Assembly: GCA_037447655.1 (NCBI GenBank)
Contig: JBBHKE010003316.1
Location: 1-62,000, forward strand
Origin: Zygnema cylindricum
Taxonomy: Eukaryota; Streptophyta; Zygnematophyceae; Zygnematales; Zygnemataceae
DNA: 62,000 nucleotides
Reading direction: 5' to 3'
A model generated the notes under the pieces. It ran no database searches and was not told the origin of the DNA. It worked only from the letters and a program-made list of their open reading frames with translations. Shown piece by piece: positions 46,501-59,100 of this stretch. Within the stretch, counting starts at the first letter, position 1; each line of letters starts with the position of its first letter. The position numbers and the translations under genes were made by a program.

Positions 46501-46847
46501 AACTTTTCAGGTTTTGAAAACACGTACACAAAGAATCACTTAGCATAAAAAGAAAGTTATAATGAAGAAGATATATAGACAAAGATAATATAAAATAAAA
46601 TAATATAACATAAGATAAAAGATAAGGATTAAGATGAAGATGAAGATGAAGGTGAAGATTACGATTCCAATTCCAGTTCCGATTACAATTACGATTGCGA
46701 TCGAGATTAAGATTAAGATAACGACAAACATACAGATTGAGATTGAGATTGAGATAAGATAAGATAAAATAATGTAAGATAAAATAACGATACAATAAAG
46801 AATGACTTACACTGGTGAAAGAAGAGCAGCAAGACCAGTGATAGTAC
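43508..46847 (-). CDS. SWEET-family sugar transporter (5 exons found, first exon missing)
   Basis: Seven-helix bidirectional sugar uniporter of the MtN3/SWEET family. Minus-strand exons: 46811-46847 (TM1, GTITGLAALLSPV), 45139-45355 (PTFVQIVKIRSTERRSPWPY, the WAFYGLPF motif, VAVINVAGALISTVY; TM2-3), 44512-44670 (TM4-5, ending FMGDLASVMAIASPLADV), 44131-44250 (KSKNVQFFPIALC, then TM6), and 43762 downward (LPNMAGVTLASTQVALYLLY, TM7). Junction phases all agree. The MtN3 Pro in the ASPL block is present. The start exon before GTITG was not identified. If the last exon has no further intron, the frame runs to a stop at 43508, giving a Pro/Ser-rich tail antisense to DUF1995 exon 6; an alternative donor CAG|GTTTCC lies at 43700. 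Confidence 0.87.
43600..43695. repeat. GGGA/GAGAGG purine tract
   Basis: Tandem GGGAGA and GGGAGG units follow DUF1995 exon 6. On the other strand they would encode the Pro/Ser-rich SWEET tail. Confidence 0.85.
43962..44024 (-). pseudogene. Degenerate duplicate of the SWEET TM6 exon
   Basis: The minus strand repeats the 3' end of exon 44131-44250: AGTACTTTTATTTGGACTCT, then CTACGTGACAGTGA against CTTTTATTTGGACTC and TTACGTGACGGTGAG in the real exon. The middle is diverged with a stop and the donor is weakened. Unit spacing is about 170 bp. Confidence 0.75.
44926..45065. repeat. GGGAGA purine tract in SWEET intron
   Basis: Degenerate GAGAGGGAGAGG units just after the 45139 exon end, in the adjoining intron. 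Confidence 0.85.
45597..45826. mobile_element. TIR repeat related to families B and C
   Basis: Left ACACTGCCCATCATTATTAG and right TAATAGCAATAGGCAGTGTA form inverted termini around a 230-bp interior, inside the SWEET intron 1 region. Confidence 0.6.
46615..46790. repeat. AAGATG/GATTAC hexanucleotide-like repeat
   Basis: Degenerate 6-bp units change from AAGATG to ATTACG to GAGATT to AGATAA in turn, upstream on the plus strand of the SWEET TM1 exon. Confidence 0.8.
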
Positions 46848-46879
46848 CTGTCCCAAACAAATAGCAATACCATAAAAAC

Positions 46880-47305
46880 TTAGTTAAACTCCTCTCCCAC
46901 TCTCTCTCCCTCTCTCACTCCCTCTCTATCCCTCTCCACCCCTCTCACCCTCGCCTCCTCTCCTTCCATCTCTCCTCTCTCTCTCCCTCTCTCTTCCTTC
47001 CCTCCATCTTATACAATGTGAATTTATAAGGGGTCTGGATAAAAATTCGAATCCATTCTTTTATTCCTTCAAATAATTTCAGCTTTCCAGAAAACGCATC
47101 ACCTTCAAAAACTTCTCCCAATCCACTTTAAATAGCCGCTTCTCCTATCTTTTCCTTTTTTTTCTCCTTTTCTCTATCTTTTTCCCTCGCCCTCTCTCTC
47201 TCTCTTTGTTTTGTTCTTTGCCTTTCTCTGTCTCTTTCTCTCTCTCTACCTCTCTCTCTCTCTCTCCCTCTCTCCCTCTCTCCCTCTCTCTCTCCTTTTT
47301 TTCTC
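46880..47305. repeat. CT-rich microsatellites
   Basis: Two long pyrimidine tracts of CTCTCC type. This is the area where the missing first SWEET exon and 5' UTR would be expected, but I could not find it. Confidence 0.75.
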
Positions 47306-48184
47306 TATCCCCGGATGTAATACTTATGCTGACGTCACTCTCCCTCTTTCCTCCCTCGAATAACCCTGCTGATTCCTTTTGACACTCACAAAATTCTCAA
47401 AAGGAAGCGGAAAAAATAGAAACTGAAGAAGAAAATCTGAATTCAGTTGTCAAAAATGTTAAGAAAATTCAAAATTGAGACACTTTCTTGTTTCACACGT
47501 GTGAATTGTGACTCCGGGAAGGACAAAAAAGTCCGCCAAAAATGATTCGCAGATCACAACCATGTGAAAAGTCTTCCTTTAAACTTTGAAAAGTGTGCGA
47601 CTTTTCTCCAGTCGTCGCACGCGCGAAAGTAAAACAAGCGACAATCAGGAAATGGCTTCCACATTTGTTGGGGTACCAATATGTTTTCTGGATTTTTCCT
47701 GCTTTCCGTACTCTACATCGAAAACAGGTGTCAACTTTAGAATAGCTTCTAGAATTTCGGTGGTAACACGTGGAAATTTATGGACACGTGTTTCTCGGAG
47801 TGCGGTGTCATATATTGCGTACGAAACATCGGAGCGCCAATCTGCTTTAACATGCACCGAATACATTTCGAACTATACTAAAACAGCAGAATACTGTACT
47901 GTACAGCTGTACTGTATACTGTACTGTAGTGATACAATACACATAAAACGATATTGTATTGCATCGAGTCATCGAGACTGAAAGAACCATCATATCCTTC
48001 ATGTACGGAAAGCGGACATCATGATATCATGACATCGTGACATCATGTACAGCCCGACGACTTCGAGCAAGTAGAGTGTTGCGTATCGTATCGAATCTGT
48101 CAGTTTTTGGAAAAGAGGATCTTGCCGCCGTTGCCGTTATTCACCGACAGTCCTTGTTGGCGATATATCGGAATGCGTTCAGTA
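47306..48184. other. Spacer, no gene recognised
   Basis: It includes a GTACTGTACTGTACAGC-like palindromic patch near 47895-47930 and ATCATGATATCATGACATC repeats near 48015-48050. Short open frames occur on both strands without family resemblance. The remaining TRB exons may hide here or just upstream. Confidence 0.35.
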
Positions 48185-48388
48185 CACCGCGAATCGCTAT
48201 TAGTGTTAATGTTTTTACATCTTTTCTTCGTACACACATGTCGCATTGTGAATCTGACGGTTACGACTGAAAGGTAACATTCTCAGCTTCCGATTGGCGG
48301 TCATAAATTAAAAATTGGACAAATGTGTACAGAGAAAAGATGTTTTCAGTGGCGAAAATATTTTTAACGCTAATAGCGATGCACGGTG
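48185..48388. mobile_element. TA-flanked MITE, family B, copy 2
   Basis: Termini CACCGCGAATCGCTATTAGT and GCTAATAGCGATGCACGGTG, TA on the left and a mutated AA on the right. The inner arms TTCGTACACACATG and ATGTGTACAGAG match the other copies. Confidence 0.82.
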
Positions 48389-48991
48389 AACAATGTCAAT
48401 GATTTTTTCCTATCCCCGGTGTTCTTTCGGATTTAAGTGTCATTTATTTAAAGAGAAATTACGCATGTGAAGGCGTTTGTTTTCAAAATGTCCGTTGAAG
48501 ACAAACAACAACAATCGTTTTTTTTTTTTTTCTTAACACGAACAACACTTTGATCCAATGGCAAAGAAAACATGAATACCCTCATTAGTTTGTGAGTTCT
48601 TATTATCCCTGATTTTTAAACTGAACGGATTTGTAGTTCCATGCTAGCTGAAGCGAGAAATTTTATCCGACCGACTCCTGTTCCATTGTTTAACAAAAAA
48701 CCAAATATGGCATTACTAGATTCAAATGTTTCAAAACTTCCCCGTGTCCATAAAATACCCATGGACAAGTTTTGAGGGAACAAAAAAATTGATAATCCAC
48801 ACTAAAAACAACTTCTCCATAACTTTTTGCTAACCATGTTTCTCAAACAAGTGCAATCCTTTTTGAAAAAAAAAATGCGTATTGCCGAAACGTAAAATAT
48901 ATGTAAAAATTGGACAAAAAAGCTTGACAAGATTGTGTGGTCGAAAACCGTAGTTGAAAACATTTATGGAAATTTGACATTTTCCAGAGAC

Positions 48992-51425
<2,434 letters not shown>

Positions 51426-51514
51426 GCTCCGGGGAGCCAGCGGGACGGTACGGAAAGGTACGGGGGAAGAAAGGTGGAAGGGAAGGCGGAGGGAGAGGCA
51501 GGCATGCTAGGAGG

Positions 51515-51590
51515 CACAAATAGGGTTAGGGTTAGGGTATGGTAGGGTTAGGGCAAAAGGTCTAGGGTTTGGAATGTAGGGTTAAGGGCA
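51515..51590. promoter_or_regulatory. Telomere-like repeats and telobox upstream of TRB
   Basis: The plus strand reads TAGGGTTAGGGTTAGGGTAT, then GGTAGGGTTAGGG, then CTAGGGTTTGG and GTAGGGTTAAGGG. Read on the gene's strand these are CCCTAA/AAACCCTAG telobox-like motifs, 90-165 bp upstream of the ATG. TRB/SMH proteins bind such motifs, so self-regulation is an inference. Confidence 0.75.
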
Positions 51591-52607
51591 GAGACACGTG
51601 GCAGAGTTAAGTTTGGTGACGGGTTACGTACGGATGAGGTTCGGAGACGGCTTCAGCGGACGTTTTACGTTCCTGTACTATATAGTGTCGTTCTGTACTT
51701 CTGTACTGCAGTTTTACCGTACTGTTCTAGCGAAAAACTTCCAGCCCAAGTCCTATACCTGTTATTGGTTTGTGGATCCAGTATGGTACACGTGGCTATT
51801 GTACAATAAAATCATAAAGTTTGTAAGCTATATCTAACGTTTATGAAGAGTTTTTCAAAAAGGTGGAGATTTGACGGTTCAAAGCTCCAGGTGAAAATAT
51901 CATTTCAGTCTCACCCATGGAACTATCAGTTATTTTATTACATTCTGACGCTCAGTCACTCATTTGTTCTCCGTTTTGACGCTCTCTGCAACAGGTGATG
52001 CTCAAACAGTTCAGCGTTTGGACGTCATCCTTCTGTATGACGTCATCATCATAACATGTGTACTTTTGATTTTCGGACTTTTCTTTGAACAAATTCAAAT
52101 TCTCCACACGCACCTACCGGAGTGGAGGTTTCATACGGCCCCAAGTAACTACACCTACCGTACAGTACAGACGTATAATAGTACTTTTTTGTACTCACAC
52201 GGATTTTTATTGTGTAGATTTTTTTTGTGGGTTGCTGGTTTTGTGCGATCTTTGCACGAAATGTTCGCACTTTTCGATATAGGGTCTATGCATCATGGGG
52301 AAACAAACATGAGCCAAACTGCCAAAGTCTAATCGTACATTCGTACTTAATTATCACCTCCTCAACTCCATATTCGTCATATCCATATACAGATTAGAAA
52401 CCTAACGCGCTAAGATCGACCGTCAGATTTACTCCGCGTCGCACGGATAGTCGCAAACCATCGCAAACACAATTCCTGCTCCAGCCGCCGCTTCCAATCC
52501 ATTTTCACTTTTCAGGGTTAAACTTTTCCCGAGTTGCAGGAAATCTCTCTTCTCCCCTCTCTCTCCCCTCACTTTCTCACCTTCTCTTGTAGAGGTCCTA
52601 TACAACA
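51591..52607. other. Spacer and bL12c promoter region
   Basis: No protein family is recognised. CT-rich sequence at 52545-52595 immediately before the bL12c start looks like a plant-type pyrimidine-rich 5' UTR. Confidence 0.4.
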
Positions 52608-53138
52608 ATGGCGGCTCTCACACAAACCATGGCCCTGAAGGCTCCTACTGCCTTCTCCATCAGCTCCTCCCGCCCCTCCTCACTCTCTGTCTCCCGCCGA
52701 TCTGTTTCTTTCCCTCGCCGTCATGTCTCTCTTAATATTTCCGCCACTGCTGTGGATATGGACAGACTTGTGGCTGACGTCAAGAGCTTAACTCTTGAAC
52801 AAGCTAGAATTTTGACCGACAGACTTCAAGAAGAACTCGGAGTCTCAGCAGCAGCAATGATGCCCATGGGAGGAGGCGTAGCTGCTCCAGCAGCAGCTGA
52901 AGCAGCTCCAGTAGTCGAAGAAAAGACTGAGTTTGACTTGTTTTTGGATGAAGTACCATCTAGTTCTAGAATTGCTGTCATTAAGGTTGTGAGAGCTTTG
53001 ACAGGTTTAGGGTTGAAGGAAGCAAAGGATATGATTGAAGGACTTCCAAAGAAGGTGAAGGAAGCTGTTGCCAAGGAAGACGCCGAGGACGGATTGAAGC
53101 AATTGGAGGCAGCTGGAGCTAAATGTAGCGTCAAGTAA
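52608..53138 (+). CDS. RPL12: Chloroplast 50S ribosomal protein bL12 (nuclear encoded, intronless)
   Basis: Stalk protein of the chloroplast ribosome, which recruits translation GTPases. It has 176 residues: a Ser/Arg-rich transit peptide of about 45-50 residues (MAALTQTMALKAPTAFSIS, RRSVSFPRRHV), an N-terminal dimerisation domain (LTLEQARILTDRLQEELGVS), an Ala/Pro hinge (AAPAAAEAAPVVEEKTEFD) and the C-terminal factor-binding domain with IAVIKVVRALTGLGLKEAKD and EGLPKKVKEAV. It is the only complete intronless gene in the window. Start context ACAATGG. Confidence 0.97.
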   Translation: MAALTQTMALKAPTAFSISSSRPSSLSVSRRSVSFPRRHVSLNISATAVDMDRLVADVKSLTLEQARILTDRLQEELGVSAAAMMPMGGGVAAPAAAEAAPVVEEKTEFDLFLDEVPSSSRIAVIKVVRALTGLGLKEAKDMIEGLPKKVKEAVAKEDAEDGLKQLEAAGAKCSVK

Positions 53139-54415
53139 AGAAATAAGGATTTGACGTTCTAAAAGTTAATGCAGTATTCGTTCGTTGCAACTAGTTTTAG
53201 CTCGAAACTGATGCTTGAAAGGTGGAGAAGTTTTCAAGTTCCTTAATTGATGAAGAATAGAAGTGGCAGTTTTATTTAATTGCTGACTAGAAGCAGAAAT
53301 TTGGCAAGGAATTGTCAAAAGAGAAGTGAAGAGAGGTGAAGAGAAGTGTGAGTAGAAATTGCATCAGCAAGCTGTTAGATTGCTGATTTTTGGCAATTCA
53401 TTTGTGAGATTTTTTTCCGACGATGTATTGTCTTACCATTATATGATACTTTACACCTTAGGGCTGTTCCACGACTTCGAATGGTTGTCTGAAAAAGTAG
53501 TGTTGGGCCACATTGTGTGGCTGGATGAATGCGGATGCAACATTTTTATTTGAATTTTGTACATTGAGTATTTTGTTCTGTATGTCAGTTATATGTTACG
53601 AAAGTGCTAGTTTAATTCTGCCTTTTAATAGTGATTCATCTCATGTATTTGAACTCAGCATTTTGTTGTGTCGCTTATTGATTATCATGAAAGTGCTTGT
53701 TGAGTTCTATCCTTCATAAAGTTGCCTGATTTTAGGTCTTAGTTTTAGGTGTTGCCTGATGTTTTTGCTGAATGTTTCAAAATAAATGCACACTATCTGA
53801 AATGTTAGGTACTATCTGGTTCAGTCTTGTATCAGACTTGTTTCTGTCTTCAATCCACAATAATTATTTTGTTAAAATTGAAATTACTATGTAAACTGAC
53901 TCGTGTGTGAACTGTTGGATCTGGAATCCACAATAGTATTCTGCAGTATAAGTGTCCACTCTTTCGAATCCGAAATTGGTTCAGTTAATTAATTTAATTG
54001 GTTTGAAAATTGAAGTGCATCCAAAAGCTAAAGGTTTGAACTAAGGGACTTTGATAGTAATAGGGGCAAATCATCTGCATAGTGCTTTGTAGGCCTAGGT
54101 TTGAGCATCACTGAAGCTACTCCGCAATTTTAGATCTTCCGAGGCTTAGAACTTGTAAGCTGGAAGTGCAGAACAAAATTGAAGTTGTTGAGCTCAGCTA
54201 GACATAAACTGTTTTCAGTTCGACAGGGTAGTTTTTTTTCGTATTAGTGTGGAGCTTTTAGCCAATTTTAAGGAAAATGTGGAACTGGAAGTGCATGTGA
54301 CACTTCAATTGAGTCTTGAACTGTAACCCTTGTATTTCTCTTTTCATAGAGTTTCAAACTACCTCATTTGAAATTGGAATAGCGAAGTGCAGAGTTCGTA
54401 CTGGTTCATGTTAAT
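53139..54415. other. bL12c 3' UTR and spacer
   Basis: AT-rich sequence with a likely poly(A) signal (AAAATAAATGCAC near 53780). No further coding signal. Confidence 0.45.
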
Positions 54416-54838
54416 TGCTGCATTCACACTAGAAGTGGATGATGAATGAGATGGGAAAACGAATGATCCAGTACCATTCATTCCGCAAAAAAACAAAACC
54501 AGAGTCGCCAAACAGGCAGACCGCTCGGTTGTCAACCTTTTTGGAGCGTAGCGACGGACAAAACATAGGGTTAAGTGAGTCAACACTTGACAACTGTGGT
54601 AAATCATTTTCTTTTCCGGAAAACCTTTTCGGAATGCTGAAATCCGACTTTGAAAAAACAGGAAGTCGTATCCCGAATGAATGAATGGTAATCGGCGCAT
54701 TGTACGGCAACATGAATCACATCGCGACGTTTTTGTTGACGTGAGATGACGTCAAGGGCGATTCACGTCCAAACAAAAAAAAAGGACATTCATTTCCTCA
54801 TCTCATTCATCATCCATTTCTAGTGTGAATGCAGCAAA
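54416..54838. mobile_element. TIR element of about 420 bp, hAT-like by its ends
   Basis: Left GCTGCATTCACACTAGAAGT and right ATTTCTAGTGTGAATGCAGC, inverted over about 35 bp including GGATGATGAATGAGATG. GTTAATT occurs just outside the left end and a few bases outside the right end, a possible target duplication. The superfamily is uncertain. Confidence 0.65.
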
Positions 54839-55389
54839 TGTTGTTAATTCTTATCCAGTTTCGTATGACGTGACTGATTACCACATGTTTAAAGAATTAG
54901 TATTAGAAACAAAACAGTAATTGTTAACAATGTTTTTTTTGTCGTCACTGGGCAGACAAAATAGAACTAGTGCTGTTGAAGGATGATAATATGAGCAGAT
55001 GTTGGAGCAAATCCAAGAGTCCCCTTGCATTCCAACAATACACACTATGATGTCTAATAATTGAAAACGTTAGTTTGAGAGACTTGTGTAGGGACGAAAA
55101 AAACAGTTTTCTAACATAAAAACATGTCAGAACCATTAGTCTTGCTGCAGAAAATGGGAAACGAATGAAAGTTTTAACACTGCCGAACATTTTTGCCAAT
55201 AATTCTCCGTACCTGAATATTCATCTAACAAATGCGGTGACTTTGCCTTTCATATTCCAATCATACGACATCATAAACCCCGACTTGCTTTGTGAATCGA
55301 AACAAAAGATCTCGTCTTTCAATCACAGATAAACATGCAATTTCTCTGTCATTAGGCATTCATCGTACCTTCATAACTTCCTTTCAACT

Positions 55390-55895
55390 TGAAATTGACG
55401 TTCCAATAATAACTAATCCTTAATTCCCAACTTTTCCAAGACAAGTTGAAACAAGAAATATGACCAGATTTTCCAACCACATAAACATGCACTATTCCTA
55501 CTCGAAATACATGTAACACAGACTTTTTTAAGAGAAGTTGCTTTCACGATTCCAATCTCGGTTTCCGCTTTCATAACTTCTTTCTTCTTGAAATCCGTGT
55601 TCCTCTGTACTACATCAATTATCCCCGACTTTTGTGAGACAAGTTGAAACAAGAGAGATGGTCACATTTCCAATCCGTACTTTCATCGCACTTCCAGAAC
55701 TTCCTCAATACTTAGCATCCATGCTCCAATAACAACTATAATTGAAAATCGCCGACTTTTTTAAGATAAGTTGAAACAAGAGATATGTTCAAATTTCCAA
55801 TCTACACTTTTATGACACTTTCATTAAGTCCTTACTACTTGACATCCATGTTTCAACAAAAACTATAACTGAAAATTGACGACTTTATGAGCTAT
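55390..55895. repeat. Degenerate tandem repeat downstream of selenoprotein T
   Basis: Plus-strand blocks AAGTTGAAACAAGAGATATG, CCGACTTTT, CTTGACATCCATGTT and TCCAATAACAACTATAA recur about four times at 115-200 bp spacing. The last block overlaps the 3' edge of the SECIS region. Confidence 0.65.
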
Positions 55896-55969
55896 AGATC
55901 CGTAACAGGTCAAGGCCCAACCTATGCAAAAAAGCATTTTGTGATGAGCTTGTCATATAGTCACGATCT
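55896..55969 (-). promoter_or_regulatory. SECIS element candidate (form II) for selenoprotein T
   Basis: On the minus strand, starting 185 nt after the stop: a lower helix AGATCGTGAC paired with GTTACGGATCT (one bulged G, one G-U); an internal loop; the quartet ATGA (55953-55956) opposite TTGAC (GA at 55910-55911); a 12-nt spacer CAAGCTCATCAC; then an AAAA bulge (55937-55940); a TGC/GCA mini-stem and a T6 loop. The 3' arm GGTTGGGCCTT pairs imperfectly with the spacer. The 12-nt distance from quartet to the A-rich bulge and the mini-stem fit the eukaryotic form-II SECIS plan. The role is recoding UGA as selenocysteine. Confidence 0.78.
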
Positions 55970-56154
55970 GCGCTATTAAAAGTCAACTTAAAGCTTCATA
56001 ACATGGATTCGTCAAGCAGTCAATACCATGGAAATGTCGCAAGGAGTATGGATTTGAATGTCGTTTCACTTCCTTTTATAGCAAGTCACATCCCGATGAC
56101 TTTTTCTTACGTCCTTTCAAGTCATTTTCTTGAGTCTTTTTCTGAAGTACTTTT

Positions 56155-59100
56155 TTACTCTCTGTCGTTGGAGTGTAATGCTTGTCGAATACCATCAATG
56201 ATCTCATCTGTACTTGGCATTCGATTTTCCGCCAGCTTTGAAAATATCTGAATCAAAAACAAAATCGAAAATCATAAATATCTGAATCAAAAACAAAATC
56301 GAAAATCGAAATCAAGACTTTTTCGTGGTCGACAGATTGAATTCAGAGAAATTTTTATAACTCGCTTTGAGACATCTGCATCAACGAAGACTTTTCTCAA
56401 TCAACAAACCAAGCTCTCCATTCCAGTTCTTTTTTTTTTGTTTTTTTTAACAATTTCTTTCATAGAGGCAAATTCTTAAAACTCCCACGCCAATCACGTC
56501 TAACTCTCTGTCTCACAATTGTGAAAGCTTTTTGTTTTTTTTTTAAGTAGACACATGGTGCTGGAAACTAATAATGGATCATTGAAAATTACACCGTGAA
56601 TCGCTGTAGCGTTAATAACACTATTTTGGTGCCGATTTTTTTGGGCCCTTGTGTTAACAGTAGCATTAATAATACCAACTGTTTTTTCCTTAACACTAAT
56701 TTGGTAAGCAGATGAACACCATCCATGTCGCTCAGACCTAAATGGGAATTAATAAGAATTGGTTAGTTTTTCTTTAACTAAAACAAACCCCACGCGTTTT
56801 TTTCTCAATGTTAATAGCGATTCACGTTGTATACAGCCCATCGCTATGGGAGTTAATCGTTTTAATTTGAGCGAGTGATTGTTTAACCCTTAATCATAGA
56901 CTGGTGGATACTTATTTTGTCACAATTTCTTCTTGGCCGAAAATCATAAAATAATGTTAATAACACCATTTAAGGAAGTGGACTACAATCTGCCACACCT
57001 CCTTACACTAAATTAGTATTATACAAGAGTCTTAATTATAGTTTCCTTCAGTCAAGAAAGGGTATAACAGCACTAACGCATAGAAGGGAGGAATATAACT
57101 ATGGTTTCTCCTTCAATCAAGAAAAGAAAACAAAAGCATAAAAACATATAAGGGTGGACTCTTCTTTTCGGCTTACAGGCTGTTTATTGCAGGAGAATTC
57201 AAAAGCTCCAGAACTGAGAAGCTTATTAGGAATCATTTTGCCTGCGATCCAAATACCAGCGGGTCCTATCTTGTTTTGCTCGTTTCCGGTATACTACGAG
57301 GGAGTCGAAAAATATCCCAAACTGGAAGAAACACTAAAAAACCACTAAAAACACACAAAAAACACTAAAAAACTGTAAAAAGAGAGCCTATGTCCATGAG
57401 CAAGAGGCTTACCGGCTGACCATTGCAAGAAACTTCAAAGGCTCCAGTACTGAGGAGCATATTATGCATCATATTGCCAACAATCCAAATACCGGCCACA
57501 GCTCCAATCTTATTCTCTTGGATCCCAGTGTACCACGGGGGAGGTTGGGAATATCCCAAAACCGGAAAGATCGAATCGCCCGCAAAGGTGACGGCCAAAC
57601 CAGCAACTTGTCCAGCTCCCACGATTCGAGAAAGGAAGATGTTGATTGGAGGAGGAGGGTGGTTTACAAGAGTAATAGGTACCTCGGGGAAGTGGGCTTG
57701 CAGAATCTGCCTCACCTGCATAGCCGCATTTCTGAAGAGAAGAGAGGAATTGTTATTAGGGTTTCTCTTTCGATCGAGAAAATAAAATAGAACAAAACTA
57801 TATAGCAAAAACATAAAGCAACAACATAAAACAAAAACATGAAGCAAAAACATAAAGCAGAAACAACACACACCACTCATCGTTATTAGCATTAGTAACA
57901 CTAATTCGGTCGAGACTTTTTTTGGCCAAAAACACAAAATAGTGTTAACAACACTATTTAAGGACGTGGACTACAATGTGCCACGTCTCCTTGCACTAAA
58001 TTAGTATTATATATTCTAATTTCGAAATAACACTAACAAATCCTTAACGCTAACAGCGATAGGTGGTGTAGTGCAAGGAAGTTAGTTAGTGGAAATAGGA
58101 AAGGGGACAGTGGGGATTTTGTAAATTTACTTTGTCTATTTTCACCTTCTATATAATTTTTTTTTAAACATTTTTTTTGAGTAAGTCAGGAAAATTCCTA
58201 TTTCTGGAGTAGAGAATTTTGCAGAAGAATTTCGGGGTCTAAAATGGAAAGAATGGAAGTACAGTGAGAGAGTTTCCTGGAAAGGGAGAGATGGGGAGAG
58301 AGAGGGGGAGGGAGAGAGGGAGAGGGAGAGGGAGAGAGAGAGTGTTGTTACAGTAATTTTTGCCACGTTTATTCATGTTTTGTTTAGATATTTCTGAAGC
58401 GAGCATTGACTTGAATCAAAAATCTAAGAGTGAGAATTTCACATAAATCGTGTCGGAAGCGTGTCTATCGGAATTGACATCTAAACATTATGGATTACCA
58501 TTAAACAATTTCCTCTAGAACCCCCACCCCCTCCCCCCTCTCTCTCCTCCCCCTCCCCCCGCCCTCTCCTCCCCCTCCCCCCGCCCTCTCCTCCCCCTCC
58601 CCACTTCCCCCTCCTTCCCTCCGCTTCCCTTCTCTCTAGACTCTCCCTAATATCCTCTATACATTGTATATGCATCAGTTGAAATTTCCGCAAAGAATGG
58701 ATGAAGGACTTTATACACTATGTTTATAAAAAGTGTATATTTATGCAATTAGTTTAGAGCGAAGACATTAAAAGGGTATAGATTTGTGCTTAATAAAGTA
58801 GCAACCCCTAGAGATATCACAAACAATGACACAACAATATTCGTGACACTAATAATAACATTCTTGTTGTTAATAATAATATTCGTGTCATTAAATATAA
58901 AAAATCGTGTTATTAATAATTATGACGCACATCCAAAATACAAATATAACATTGTACTATCTCTGAACCAAGGGGACATAACATATATGAAAACATATAC
59001 AAGATATTGATTTGATAGGTCTTAATAAACTCCATAAATTCCCAGTGGAAAAACCAATCTACATCATACCAAATTGACTGTCAAAGGACAAAAAAAAAAT

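Noticed and set aside
47645-47866. 73-codon minus-strand frame considered as a remaining TRB or SWEET exon
   Set aside because: No H1/H5 or SWEET motif, and the plus strand is also open there.
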